Shown one piece after another: positions 1 to 11,200 of a DNA stretch of 48,350 nucleotides. Source of the stretch: Gammaproteobacteria bacterium (GTDB taxonomy: Bacteria; Pseudomonadota; Gammaproteobacteria; Poriferisulfidales; Poriferisulfidaceae); the NCBI GenBank assembly GCA_028819565.1, contig JAPPLD010000016.1, forward strand, positions 1 through 48,350. The letters run 5' to 3'. The notes beneath the pieces are model-generated. The model was not told the origin of the DNA and ran no database searches. It saw nothing but the letters and a program-made list of their open reading frames with translations. The translations under genes were made by a program, and so were the position numbers. Within the stretch, counting starts at the first letter, position 1. Each line of letters begins with the position of its first letter.

Positions 1-44
1 GCGCTTGAAACCAGCTTGATCTTTTCGCGGACTGCCTTGGCCAT
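1..44 (-). CDS. rpmG: Ribosomal protein L33, 5' end only (truncated by window edge)
   Basis: Reading leftward from the ATG at 44 gives MAKAVREKIKLVSS, the usual N-terminus of gammaproteobacterial L33, a small protein of the large ribosomal subunit near the E site. Only the first 14 codons are inside the window. It follows rpmB with a gap of 5 bp, the normal rpmB-rpmG order, so both are probably translated from one transcript started at the promoter near 314-342. Zinc-binding status cannot be judged from this fragment. Confidence 0.85.
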   Translation of the reverse strand, partial: MAKAVREKIKLVSS

Positions 45-49
45 GATCG

Positions 50-286
50 TCAGACTCGTTCGCCGCGGCTGCGAATTTCGTTCAGAACCACTTCAATGCC
101 TTTCTTGTCAATGATCCGCATCCCCTTCCGGGAGACCCGCAACTTGACCCAACGATTCTCGCTTTCCACCCAGAAACGCTGGGTGTGAAGGTTCGGCAGG
201 AAACGTCGCCGCGTCTTGTTGTGCGCGTGCGAAACGTTGTTGCCCGACATCGGGCGCTTGCCGGTAACCTGGCAGATCCGTGACAT
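50..286 (-). CDS. rpmB: Ribosomal protein L28
   Basis: This is a 78-residue basic protein beginning [20 protein letters not shown], the hallmark N-terminus of bacterial L28, and the length is exactly that of the family. It is a component of the 50S subunit. The segment around residues 19-34 ([16 protein letters not shown]) and the C-terminal [14 protein letters not shown] are typical. A GAGG motif lies about 11 bases before the ATG. The gene is first in the rpmB-rpmG operon, read leftward, with a good sigma-70 promoter just upstream. Nothing is unusual about it. Confidence 0.97.
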   Translation of the reverse strand: MSRICQVTGKRPMSGNNVSHAHNKTRRRFLPNLHTQRFWVESENRWVKLRVSRKGMRIIDKKGIEVVLNEIRSRGERV

Positions 287-313
287 GGGGAAAGCCTCAA
301 ACTTGAGCGGCGA

Positions 314-342
314 ACTTTAGCAGAAACCGCGTCCGGGCGCAA
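314..342 (-). promoter_or_regulatory. Sigma-70 promoter of rpmB-rpmG
   Basis: On the minus strand TTGCGC (342-337) and TAAAGT (319-314) are separated by exactly 17 bases. The predicted transcription start is about 20 bases before the rpmB ATG at 286. The spacing and location fit a ribosomal-protein promoter. This is sequence inference only. Confidence 0.6.
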
Positions 343-584
343 ATTTCAGCGAGGACTTCTGGGCACACCGCACCCGCCCGGCATCCGGTCTGGTAAAGGT
401 TCCACTATCAGACGAAAACACTGAATCTATCGGCCTCAAGCCAAAAACCCCACTCCAACAAGCCGCCTGATCGAGAAAATCTAACAAATTTGACATCCAC
501 CCCTTCTCGCTCTCTCGTTAATTCAATAACTCCTGAACTCCAAGACATCCGGCACCCCGTACTTTGTCAATCCCATCCTATGCA
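343..584. other. Non-coding stretch between rpmB and vapBC promoters
   Basis: This is the middle of a 364-base gap (287-650) between divergent rpmB and vapB. I see no credible gene, tRNA or terminator. I looked for a thi-box (TPP riboswitch) because thiC lies just beyond vapBC, and found no CTGAGA-containing aptamer core. The stretch becomes AT-richer towards vapB. Confidence 0.4.
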
Positions 585-643
585 TTGTTTGTCATATCTT
601 TTTAGTATATCTTTTATGATACGATAGACTTGGATTTCGGGAG
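585..643 (+). promoter_or_regulatory. AT-rich promoter/operator region and RBS of vapBC
   Basis: The run before vapB holds a near-repeat (ATATCTTTTT, then ATATCTTTTA) and an inverted element GTAT-N10-ATAC at 605-622. VapB-type antitoxins usually autoregulate by binding such elements over their own promoter. Candidate hexamers are TTGTCA (589-594) and TATGAT (615-620), but the 20-base spacer is long, so the exact promoter is unsure. CGGGAG (638-643) is a good ribosome binding site 7 bases before the ATG at 651. Confidence 0.4.
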
Positions 644-650
644 TTTAATC

Positions 651-920
651 ATGGCCACATCCGACCTGCAGAATTACGCAAAAATCTTTATGTCGGGGCG
701 ATCCCAAGCGGTACGCATACCCAAGAGGTTTCGTTTCCCGGAAGGATGCGACACGGTGGCGATACGCCAAGTCGGGCCACATCTAATCCTGAGTCCCCGC
801 TTCGCCAGTTGGGAAGACTATTGGGCAAACTCGATCCGACCCACAGAGGATTTCTCAGAGACGGTGCTGAAACTTCGCGCCAAGGATCTTCCCGTTGAGG
901 AGCGACAAGGTTTCGATTGA
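651..920 (+). CDS. vapB: VapB-type antitoxin (AbrB/SpoVT-like)
   Basis: This 89-residue protein starts MATSDLQNYAKIFMSGRSQA and continues AVRIPKRFRFP, the N-terminal swapped-hairpin DNA-binding fold of VapB/MazE-like antitoxins, in which the SGRSQAVRIPK pattern is characteristic. The C-terminal half (from about residue 50) is acidic and aromatic, as expected for the toxin-wrapping tail. The ATG at 651 is chosen because CGGGAG lies 7 bases upstream; an in-frame TTG at 630 is less likely. The stop overlaps the vapC start by one base (TGATG), so the two are translationally coupled. It probably neutralises VapC and represses its own promoter. Confidence 0.85.
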   Translation: MATSDLQNYAKIFMSGRSQAVRIPKRFRFPEGCDTVAIRQVGPHLILSPRFASWEDYWANSIRPTEDFSETVLKLRAKDLPVEERQGFD

Positions 921-1321
921 TGCTCTGCATGCTCGATACGGATCACTGCGTGTACCTCATCAAGGGGTCACCGAGGATTACGGCCAAGGTGCCGATGGGC
1001 GATTGCCTGATCTCTGCGATCGTCGCTGGCGAACTGCATACCGGTGTTGCCAAATCGGACGAATCACGCCGGAGTTGGAATCGGCAGGCTTTGGCTGATT
1101 TTCTGAGTATGGTGCGCGTCGCTCCGGTTGATGAACAGGTGGTTGATGCCTATGCCGAAGTCCGTGCATATCTGGAGGCAAGCGGCCAGAGAATTGGCCC
1201 CCACGATACCTGGATCGCCGCGCACTCCATTGCCTTGGGACTGCCCCTTGTGACCAACAACATGCGCGAATTTTCTCGCGTGCCCGAACTTGTCGTCGAG
1301 AATTGGTTGCAACCTTCTTAG
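920..1321 (+). CDS. vapC: VapC toxin, PIN-domain ribonuclease
   Basis: This 133-residue PIN-domain protein belongs to a toxin class that cleaves tRNA or rRNA when freed from VapB. The metal-binding acidic residues are visible: D6 in MLDTDHC, E38 in AGELHTG, D96 in GPHDTWIAAHS, and N114 in the VTNNMREFSRV signature. The C-terminus VPELVVENW is typical of the VapC/FitB-like subgroup. The ATG at 920 overlaps the vapB stop; a TTG at 917 is possible but less likely. thiC begins 52 bases downstream. All active-site positions look intact, so it should be a working toxin. Confidence 0.9.
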   Translation: MLCMLDTDHCVYLIKGSPRITAKVPMGDCLISAIVAGELHTGVAKSDESRRSWNRQALADFLSMVRVAPVDEQVVDAYAEVRAYLEASGQRIGPHDTWIAAHSIALGLPLVTNNMREFSRVPELVVENWLQPS

Positions 1322-1338
1322 ACGACAGGTGAAGCGAA

Positions 1339-3266
<1,928 letters not shown>

Positions 3267-3354
3267 GTTTTACGCGAAAAACAGCAAGCGGATAGTGCCG
3301 CGACCTTGTTAAAATGGCACGTTCCAAGCGTGCACAAGCCCTCTCGCCCATCAC

Positions 3355-3993
3355 ATGGAAATCGAAACAGCCCGCCGCAACATGGTGGAGCAGCAATTAC
3401 GCGGAAGCTCCGTCCTCGATACACGCGTGTTGAATGCCTTTTTAGAGGTTAACCGGGAAAATTTCGTCCCTCCCGACTATGCTTGGCAGGCTTTTGCGGA
3501 CACAACCATTCCCCTGCCCTGCGGGCAGCACATGATGTCGCCACGCAACCAAGGGCTTCTGTTGCAGTCTCTCGACCTGCGACCAGGAGAACGCGTGCTG
3601 GAGGTCGGCACCGGCTCAGGCTTCCTGACCGCCTGCATGCGGCACCTCCATGTCCGGGTCGACAGCCTCGAAATCCATCCTGAACTTGCGGCAACCGCAG
3701 AAGAAGCATTGTCTACCCGAATAGACCCCGATGTTTCCGTCCGTGCCATAAACGCCTGGTCTTTTCGGACGCACATCCGCTACGATGCGGTTGTAATCAC
3801 CGCTTCAATGCCAAACTACGACCCCCATTTCGAGCAGTGGCTGAAAACTTCCGGCCGCTTGTTCGTCGTGATCGGCCACCCTCCAGTGATGGAGGCTTGC
3901 CTGATTCGCCAGTATGGATCCGACAAAACTTCCTGCAGCCGGCTGTTCGAACTGGAGTTGGATCCCCTCGCCCGGCCAAGCGCCTCCGCCTGA
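3355..3993 (+). CDS. pcm: Protein-L-isoaspartate O-methyltransferase family protein
   Basis: This 212-residue class I SAM-dependent methyltransferase resembles Pcm, which repairs isoaspartyl residues in aged proteins. The N-terminal ARRNMVEQQLRG, the segment REN(F)VPPDYAWQAFADT and the SAM-binding VLEVGTGSGFLTA (about residues 81-93) are characteristic. It lacks parts of the canonical C-terminus and belongs to the shorter group found next to tolC. No clear ribosome binding site precedes the ATG. A rhodanese gene follows 2 bases after the stop and a TolC-like gene after that, so they are probably one operon. The true substrate of this subgroup is less certain than for E. coli Pcm. Confidence 0.85.
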   Translation: MEIETARRNMVEQQLRGSSVLDTRVLNAFLEVNRENFVPPDYAWQAFADTTIPLPCGQHMMSPRNQGLLLQSLDLRPGERVLEVGTGSGFLTACMRHLHVRVDSLEIHPELAATAEEALSTRIDPDVSVRAINAWSFRTHIRYDAVVITASMPNYDPHFEQWLKTSGRLFVVIGHPPVMEACLIRQYGSDKTSCSRLFELELDPLARPSASA

Positions 3994-3995
3994 CT

Positions 3996-4319
3996 ATGCG
4001 CAATATTTCTCCAGTCGAACTCAAGCAACGCTTGGACTCGGATGCCCCGCTTCCATTACTCCTGGATGTCCGCGAACCCTGGGAGATCGAGCGCGCCTGC
4101 CTGCCGCACAGTCATTGCATTCCCATGAAAGAGTTGACCACCCGGCTGCAGGAACTGGACCCAGAACGGGAAACCGTAGTCCTCTGCCACCACGGCATTC
4201 GCAGCCGCTCGGTTTGCCTGTTCCTCGAACAGCATATGCAGTTCTCGAATGTTCTGAACCTGGATGGAGGTATTGACGCCTGGGCACGACAGGTCGACCC
4301 TGACGTCCCTACATACTAA
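3996..4319 (+). CDS. Single-domain rhodanese-like sulfurtransferase
   Basis: This 107-residue single rhodanese domain starts MRNISPVELKQRL. It shows LLLDVREPWEIERACLPHS near residues 25-43 (the CH2A motif, D-V-R-E) and the active-site loop CHHGIRSRSV, whose cysteine would carry the persulfide. It ends LDGGIDAWARQVDP, as usual for GlpE/PspE-like proteins. The reading frame stays open to the left inside pcm, but the ATG at 3996, two bases after the pcm stop, gives the normal domain length. The rhodanese-TolC neighbourhood is common in gammaproteobacteria. The sulfur donor and acceptor are unknown. Confidence 0.9.
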   Translation: MRNISPVELKQRLDSDAPLPLLLDVREPWEIERACLPHSHCIPMKELTTRLQELDPERETVVLCHHGIRSRSVCLFLEQHMQFSNVLNLDGGIDAWARQVDPDVPTY

Positions 4320-4350
4320 TGCAACATATGGCAGACACCCTGAACTGGCT

Positions 4351-5676
4351 ATGACTTTGTTGAGGCACCTCACAACCCTGCTCGCGTGCAGCTTGACCGG
4401 CATAGCGCACGCCGGTGACAGCCTGCTCGACATCTATCTGCTGGCCCGGCAGAACGACGCCGAGTTGCAGGTGGCCGAGGCCCGCTATCAAGCCACCGCC
4501 CAAGGGGACTCTATCGCCCGATCGAACTGGCTGCCACACGTCGCGTTCGAATACAACCTTTCCGAAACCCGCCAGTCGGTCGCCGGAGAGAGTTTCGGCA
4601 GAAGCGGTCGCGACCGATTCACCACCCGGAATGATCGGCTGACCCTCACGCAGACCCTGTACCACCACGACCTGTACGTTGAACTGGACCGCGCCGGCGC
4701 CAATACCGCCCGGGCGCTGGCACAGCGTGACGCGGCTCGCCAGAAGTTGGTCGTGCGAACAGCTGAAGCCTATTTCGACGTCCTGGCCGCCCAAGACGGC
4801 ACCCTGTTTTCGCGCAAGGAAAAGGATGCCATTGCCCTGCAACTGGAACAGGCCGAAGCGCGCTTCCAAGTCGGGCTGACCGCCATCGTTGAAGTCAAGG
4901 AGACCCAAGCCTCTTACGATCTGGCGGTGGCAAGGGAGATCGAGGCTCAGAATCTCTTGGAAAACCAGTTGGAAGCCCTAGCCGTAATCACCGGTCATCC
5001 GCACCAGAGCCTGTCTCCCCTGTCGGATCGACTTCGACCAATCCCGCCGAAGCCGGCCAATATCCAGGAATGGACCGAGGCGGCACTGGAACACAACTTG
5101 AACTATCTGATCCAGAAACACACGCTGGATGTGGCCCGCCACACCGTGCGGTTCGAACGGGCCAAGCACTTGCCAACCCTGGATCTGCACGCCAGCCTGA
5201 ATGATACCGAGGATACCGGCGGCGTGTTCAGCCCCGCCGGAAGCAAGACGCATGCGGATCGCGTCTCGATCCAGTTGAAAGTCCCGCTGCTGGCCGGAGG
5301 CGAAACGTATTACCGCACCCGTCAGGCCATATTCGAACGGGAAGCCGCCCAAGCAGAGTTATTGGCCACGCAGCGTAAGGTCGAACAGGATGTCCGCTCC
5401 GCCTACCGCGATGTTACGGCCGGAACTTCGCGGGTTCGCGCCTTCGAACGGGCCTTGGAGTCCGCCCGAGTAGACCTAGAAGCCCATCAGGCGGGTCTTG
5501 AGGCTGGCACTCGCGACACGGTTGACGTAGTTCAGGCGACTAGTCGGCTTTATGCCGCCGAACGCGACTATTCACAGGCCCGCTACGATTACATTGTTGA
5601 CACCTTGCGCCTGCGCCAGGCCACAGGCCAGCTCAGTTTGGAAGACATCGAGTGGGCGAACAGCCTGCTTGACTAA
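4351..5676 (+). CDS. tolC: TolC family outer membrane efflux channel
   Basis: This 441-residue outer-membrane factor starts with a signal peptide (MTLLRHLTTLLACSLTGIAH, cut near AHA-GDS). It is then rich in long amphipathic helices and has the internal two-fold repeat of the OEP family: SLLDIYLLARQNDAELQVAE and YHHDLYVELDRA in the first half, FEREAAQAELLATQRKVEQD and ARVDLEAHQAGLEAGTRDTV in the second. The segment GTRDTVDVVQA matches the conserved equatorial region. TolC is the exit duct for RND, MFS or ABC tripartite exporters and for type I secretion. No inner-membrane partner is encoded nearby. The frame is open upstream, but the ATG at 4351 is the one that yields a signal peptide. Confidence 0.9.
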   Translation: MTLLRHLTTLLACSLTGIAHAGDSLLDIYLLARQNDAELQVAEARYQATAQGDSIARSNWLPHVAFEYNLSETRQSVAGESFGRSGRDRFTTRNDRLTLTQTLYHHDLYVELDRAGANTARALAQRDAARQKLVVRTAEAYFDVLAAQDGTLFSRKEKDAIALQLEQAEARFQVGLTAIVEVKETQASYDLAVAREIEAQNLLENQLEALAVITGHPHQSLSPLSDRLRPIPPKPANIQEWTEAALEHNLNYLIQKHTLDVARHTVRFERAKHLPTLDLHASLNDTEDTGGVFSPAGSKTHADRVSIQLKVPLLAGGETYYRTRQAIFEREAAQAELLATQRKVEQDVRSAYRDVTAGTSRVRAFERALESARVDLEAHQAGLEAGTRDTVDVVQATSRLYAAERDYSQARYDYIVDTLRLRQATGQLSLEDIEWANSLLD

Positions 5677-5681
5677 AAATT

Positions 5682-6932
5682 TTGAAACCGGAACTGGAAA
5701 ACCGCGCTCCCCTGACTTATCGCGCGCTTGCATTCACAGCCGCCATTCCCGCGTTCCTGTACACCGCATCGCGCTCTCTGCGCGACGGCGGCAGGCGTTA
5801 CCTGCGCCAGCGTTATGCCAGCGGATTGCCCACAGACCTGAAAGATCGAATCTGTCTGCACTGCTGTTCGGTTGGTGAAGTCCGTGCAGCCCTGCCACTG
5901 GCACGGGAACTGCTTGGAAACGGGCACAATCTTTTCATCAGTGTCGGGACTCCGACTGGGCGGCATATGGCACGCACGCTACTGCCGGAAATCCCCTGCA
6001 TCTATTTCCCTTTGGATCATGTCTCGGTGGTTAGCCGCTGGCTGAAACGGCTGAATCCTAAAACCATCCTGATCGTCGAGACCGAGTTGTGGCCGAATTT
6101 CTTTCACGCGGCCCGTCGGCTGGACATTCCGATGGCGTTGGTGAACGCCCGCCTCTCGCAGCGAACGCAGAATCCCCCCTTCCTGTTGCGCCCCGCATTG
6201 CGCCAAGCGGCACAGCAACTGCACTGCATCCTGACACGCAGCGAAAAAGATGCCGAACGCTTCGCCGCACTGGGAGCGCCCCCCGACCGGATCGAGAACC
6301 TGGGCAACATCAAATACGCAGCCGCCATCGACGACATCCCCGACGACGCCCCGATTCAGCGCCCTTACGTCCTGGCCGTATCCACGCATAAAGACGAGGA
6401 GAAGTTGATCGCAAAGCTATGGAAGACGCTCGACCCCCGAGGCAAATTGCTGGTGTTGATGCCACGCTATCCGGATCGCGCTCCGGAAATTCTGAAGCAC
6501 TTGGAAGCGCTCGGCCTGCGAGCCGGCCTGCACTCCCGCGACCACCAACCCCGACCGGACGATCAGACCTATCTGGCGGACACTTTGGGCGAGGCGCTGT
6601 GGTGGATGCGGCATGCTGCCTTTGTGTTTGTGGGAGGATCCCTAATCCCGCGCGGGGGACATAACGTGATGGAGCCCGCAATGCTCGGCAAGGCCTGTGT
6701 GGTCGGGCCTCACACCGATAATTTCGAGGCAGAGGTTCGAGCCCTTCTGGACTGTGACGGGCTACGGCAGGTGAAGGATGCCAAAGAATTAAGCCAAACT
6801 TTCTCGCAATGGCTGGAACATCCGGACGAGGCTAAGCGCATCGGCATGCGGGCGCAAATCCATGTCCGAGACCGGAACCAGTTAGTCAAGCGTTATGTGG
6901 AAACCCTGCGCCGATACTCTGTGATTAACTAA
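5682..6932 (+). CDS. waaA: 3-deoxy-D-manno-octulosonic acid (Kdo) transferase
   Basis: WaaA moves Kdo from CMP-Kdo to lipid IVA at the inner face of the inner membrane, an essential step of LPS core synthesis. The 416-residue length fits. Near the N-terminus a hydrophobic stretch (RALAFTAAIPAFLYTAS) is the membrane anchor, followed by the family motif HCCSVGEVRAALPL and VETELWPNFF. The C-terminal lobe has FVGGSLIPRGGHNVMEPA, the conserved nucleotide-sugar binding loop. The only plausible start is TTG at 5682, 5 bases after tolC. A Kdo kinase gene lies beyond the 7-12.3 kb cassette, so the cassette interrupts an LPS neighbourhood. Confidence 0.95.
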   Translation: MKPELENRAPLTYRALAFTAAIPAFLYTASRSLRDGGRRYLRQRYASGLPTDLKDRICLHCCSVGEVRAALPLARELLGNGHNLFISVGTPTGRHMARTLLPEIPCIYFPLDHVSVVSRWLKRLNPKTILIVETELWPNFFHAARRLDIPMALVNARLSQRTQNPPFLLRPALRQAAQQLHCILTRSEKDAERFAALGAPPDRIENLGNIKYAAAIDDIPDDAPIQRPYVLAVSTHKDEEKLIAKLWKTLDPRGKLLVLMPRYPDRAPEILKHLEALGLRAGLHSRDHQPRPDDQTYLADTLGEALWWMRHAAFVFVGGSLIPRGGHNVMEPAMLGKACVVGPHTDNFEAEVRALLDCDGLRQVKDAKELSQTFSQWLEHPDEAKRIGMRAQIHVRDRNQLVKRYVETLRRYSVIN

Positions 6933-7003
6933 AGATATAAGAACAATAAAACAATGTTTATCAAAATCTTATCATATTTTATATATAAAAATTAGTACGA
7001 TAG

Positions 7004-7031
7004 TTGACAGAATTGAAAAGGGCTGTACCAT
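7004..7031 (+). promoter_or_regulatory. Promoter of the DUF4143-NACHT cassette
   Basis: A perfect TTGACA (7004-7009) is followed after 16 bases by TACCAT (7026-7031, four of six matching). It sits at the end of an AT-rich 105-base gap after waaA. The predicted transcription start is near 7038, the ATG itself, and no Shine-Dalgarno site precedes that ATG, so the message may be leaderless. Confidence 0.5.
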
Positions 7032-7037
7032 AAATGT

Positions 7038-8261
7038 ATGAGTCCATTCCAGCGCAGCCAGCTATCAACCCTTTTGGAAAGGGTCGAGGAGTGTCCAAAA
7101 GAACCTCCGCGACATATGATCGTGGTGACCGGGCCGCGCCAAACCGGAAAAACCACGCTGGTCCAGCAAGCCCTGGAACAAACCGACATCCCTTCTACCT
7201 ATGTGCGCGGCGACCAGCCCGTGCCGGCAGGTATTAACAAGGATAGTCTGTGGCTAGAACAGATCTGGAAGCAAGCTAGAAAAGACGCTGAAGAATCGGA
7301 ATTCGGACACCTCTTGGTGTTGGACGAAATCCAGAGAATTAGGGAGTGGTCCAGTGCGGTCAAGGTCTTGTGGGATGCCGATCGCTTCCACAAGCGCAAT
7401 CTCCGCGTCATCATTCTCGGCTCATCGCCATTGATGATGCAAAAAGGGCTCAGCGAAAGCATGGCGGGGCGCTTCGAGACCATCCGGTTGACCCAGTGGT
7501 CGTACCCGGAAATGTCCGAGGCATTCGGCTTCACCCTGGACCAGTATTTCTACTTCGGAGGCTACCCCGGTGCGGCTCCCTTGATCTATCGGCCGGAACG
7601 ATGGCAGCAGTATCTCCAGAGCGCAATCATCGAGACGAACATCGAGCGGGACATCATTGAGCGTATGGAAGTCCGCAAGCCTGCCCTGCTCAAGCAGTTG
7701 TTCGAAATAGGCTCGGAATTCAGCGCACAGATCGTGTCTTACAGGAACCTGCTCGGTCAACTCGACGATAAAGGTAATGTCACGACACTGGCAAGTTATC
7801 TGGATCTTCTGGGACGCGCCGGCCTGCTGGCGGGACTCCAGAAATATGCGGGAAACATCGTCCGGGTCAAACGGTCAGAACCAAAACTCCTGGTGCTGGA
7901 CTCCGGGCTCATGACCGCCAATTGCGGGTACACCTTCGAACAGGCAAGGGCGGACCGCAGTTTTTGGGGCCACTTAGTAGAAAGCGCTGTTGGCGCGCAC
8001 TTGTGCAATTCTGGTCTCCCCAACATAAAGGTCTACTACTGGCGGGAGCCTCCTCATGAAGTGGATTTCATCCTTCAGTACGGCCAAAGGCTTTTGGCCA
8101 TTGAAGTGAAAAGCGGGAGGCGAAAGAGAAATGTCTCCGGCCTAGCCAAGTTCAAGGAGCGGTTTCCGTCCGCAGACACGATGATAGTCGGAACGGGAGG
8201 GGTTCCGTTCAAGGAATTCCTGTCTATTCCGGCCCAGCACTGGTTCCACGGAAATGACTGA
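7038..8261 (+). CDS. AAA_14/DUF4143 ATPase with C-terminal PD-(D/E)XK-like domain
   Basis: This 407-residue P-loop ATPase is of the AAA_14 plus DUF4143 type, widespread in bacteria and without an agreed function. Walker A is VTGPRQTGKTT (residues 30-40), Walker B is HLLVLDEIQRI (91-101), and VIILGSSPLM holds the sensor serine. The C-terminal DUF4143 part has FWGHLVESAVGAHL followed by EVDFILQYGQRLLAIEVKSG, which reads as a PD-(D/E)XK core with D343, E356 and K358. The ATG at 7038 directly follows a good promoter. Its stop overlaps the next gene by 8 bp, so both products are translationally coupled and probably act together. Base composition is a little lower in GC than waaA. Function is inferred only as part of a defence-like cassette. 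Confidence 0.85.
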   Translation: MSPFQRSQLSTLLERVEECPKEPPRHMIVVTGPRQTGKTTLVQQALEQTDIPSTYVRGDQPVPAGINKDSLWLEQIWKQARKDAEESEFGHLLVLDEIQRIREWSSAVKVLWDADRFHKRNLRVIILGSSPLMMQKGLSESMAGRFETIRLTQWSYPEMSEAFGFTLDQYFYFGGYPGAAPLIYRPERWQQYLQSAIIETNIERDIIERMEVRKPALLKQLFEIGSEFSAQIVSYRNLLGQLDDKGNVTTLASYLDLLGRAGLLAGLQKYAGNIVRVKRSEPKLLVLDSGLMTANCGYTFEQARADRSFWGHLVESAVGAHLCNSGLPNIKVYYWREPPHEVDFILQYGQRLLAIEVKSGRRKRNVSGLAKFKERFPSADTMIVGTGGVPFKEFLSIPAQHWFHGND

Positions 8262-11200
8262 ATTCGCCCCCCGCACCGTTTCTGTCATCGAAGAGGGCCT
8301 GGAGGATAGTCTGGAAGCTGCCCCCCAGCGACTGGCAGCCTATCGGGATTGCCCGGCCTATGTCCTGCTGGGCTCGCCCGGAATCGGAAAAACCACCGCT
8401 TTTCGGCAAGAGGCGAAGGCGCATTCAAACGGCAAGCGCGTCCCGGCCCGGGGCTTTATTAATCTGGACAACCCTGAATGGCCTGACAAACTTCTGTTCA
8501 TCGACGGCTTGGACGAAATGCGGGCTGGGGCACAAGACGGACGGACACCTATCGATCAAATCCGCAGCAAACTTCAAAGGCTTGGATGTTCAAAGTTTCG
8601 CCTGTCCTGCCGCACGATTGACTGGTGGTGGACAAACGACCGGCAAAAACTGGAGCAACTCGGGATAGACATTCTGTTGTTGGTACTCGACCCGCTCACC
8701 GATGAAAGTATCCTAGAAGTCCTCCGGCTACATGGCAAGCCGAAAAACGGCAATCCCGAAGAATTTGTTTTCCAGGCACGCGCGCACGGCCTTGGCGAAT
8801 GGCTGAAGAATCCCCAAACCTTATTGCGACTGGCTGATTCCATCGACGAACAAGGTGGCTGGCCACACAGTCGTCGGGACTTGTACGAGAAAGCGTGCGA
8901 AACGCTGCTGTCTGAACCGAACGAGGAACACATCCGCTCCGGAGCTAGGCAAATCAGTCTGGACACCTTGTCGAAAACGGCGGGTCGCATGTGTGCTGTT
9001 CAGCTATTGAGTGGCGGTGCGGGCTACACGCTGCCCCCCGGCAAACCCGATAAGGATTACCCTGCGCTGGAGAAAATCGTCCCAATAGAGAACGGAAAGA
9101 AAACTGCACGAACTGAGGCTTTCGACAAAATCCCGGGACTGGAGCGGGTTGTACCCGAACACCAGTCTACGGCAGAGTTTTTGGGTGGACGCTACCTCGC
9201 TGAACAGGTCGAACGAGGTTTTTCCGCCAACCGGATTCTCGCATTGATGTCCAGTGCGGATAAGGTCGTCGTCCCGAAACTTCAGGGAGTCGCCGCCTGG
9301 TTTTCAGTGTACAGCCACTCAGGGAGAAAAAAACTGATTGAGAAGACCCCCTTGGAAATTACTCTCTATGGTGATGTCGAGTCTTTCGCTACCGAAGACA
9401 AGCTCCTATTGTTCGACAAACTAAAAGAAAAGACGAGCCATAATCCTTGGTGCATTGACATCGTACGACGAAGCACCCCGTTGCGAGGTCTGGCTAGCCC
9501 CGACCTGCATAGATATTTCAAGGAGACATTATGGCAACTGGCAGTCGGCGATGGCGAACAGGCTTTTCGTTACCTCGTGCTCAAAGCCCTTCACTGCAGC
9601 CCGACCCTACCGGAGATTTCAGACTCCCTGCTGGAAATCATCCGGGACGATAAGTCCTGGCCGGTCAACAAGGAACTGGCTCTCGACATTTTCATACGAA
9701 ATTGCGCAGGTACTGCAGAAACAGGGGGCCGCCTAAAAGAATTACTTTCTGAAATTAGGGAGGGCACTATACGAGATTCCCACGGCAGGTTACTGGATAC
9801 CGTATTGGCCGAGCTGTTCCCCCGGTACATCTCTGCCGATGAGACACTGGATTGCCTGATGGATTCGGGACAACCCTCTACCGCAACCTTCCACATCTCC
9901 TGGGCCGACCGCTTTGTCAAACAGTTACGCCCGGAGCAACTGACTGACATCCTCAACAAGTTGGTCGTCCGGGTCAATGATGCCAGAAAACCTAATCTTT
10001 CGCGGGCAAGTTTCAGGACATTTCGGACTTTTCTTGCCATTTTGCAAGGTATTGTTCCACCTGCGCCTGGCAAGGAAATCAGTTTGCTCAATCTCCGCCA
10101 CTGGCTGGAAGTCGCTTGGTGCTCGGAGATCCAGCACACCGTGGCCAGCACCTATAGGCAGTTGGCTTCTTCCGTTCATGATTGGCTCAAGCTCCAACCG
10201 GACAAACAGCGGGAGATATTTGAAAGCGGAGCTAGGGAGTGGACCGACACTAAGAATTTCAAATTGCTTGCACACGAAACAGGAAACTGGCTGTTCGGGC
10301 TACGCCCTGAGCCAGACTTCTGGCCTTGGTGCCTTGATCTCGCCATTCAGTCCCAAGCCCCGAAAACCGCAGAATTCTATCTCCGGCAAGTTGTCAGGGC
10401 TCTGTTTGATGGAAACACTGGAGTCAACCTTTCTCTGGACGACATCCAGGCGCGGATCGCCAAGCATCCAGAATTGGAAGAGACGCTTGAAGGCATGCTG
10501 GTTTGCCCTTTGCCCGAAGAGCACTTCAAGGACATCGAAGCGCGTCAGCGGCGAATAACTATAGACCTTCATGAGCGGGAGCAACTACACCAAAACTGGG
10601 TTGCAAACGTCAAGGCTCACGAGACTGAACTGCGCGAGAATCGTGGACCGTTGGGACTTCTTCACGATCTTGCCCTTGCCTACTTCGGTGGCTTTTATGA
10701 TGTCGCGGGCGATCAGCCACTGGAGCGAATCTGCGACCTGCTGGGCCACGACTCCTATTTGGTTCAATTAGTACTCAAATCTTTTAAAAATTCCATCTCG
10801 CACGCAGACACTCCGAGCGTGGGTGAGATCATTCGCCACGCAGAACAAGGCCGGCCCCACCTATTAACTTATCCCTGTCTGGCCGGATTGGAAGAAACTG
10901 GAATTCCACCTTCGACAGATCAGAAAATCCGACAGGCATTAACTTTTCATTACTTCGCTGATTACGATCTTTTGGGTGAAGTCAACCCAGTATGGTACAA
11001 ATCCCTGCTTGTCAAACAACCTGAACTTGTTGCTGAAATTCTCATCAGGCGCATTCGTTTTCAAATGCGTAAAGGAGAAGAATTCTTAACTGACTCGTAC
11101 GAGCTCGCTTTCTCAGGCACCCATGCGAAAGTCGCCAGCCTGGCAGCCTTGCCGTTGCTCAAGTCCTTTCCGATCCGCTGTGCCACTCGACAACTTCATG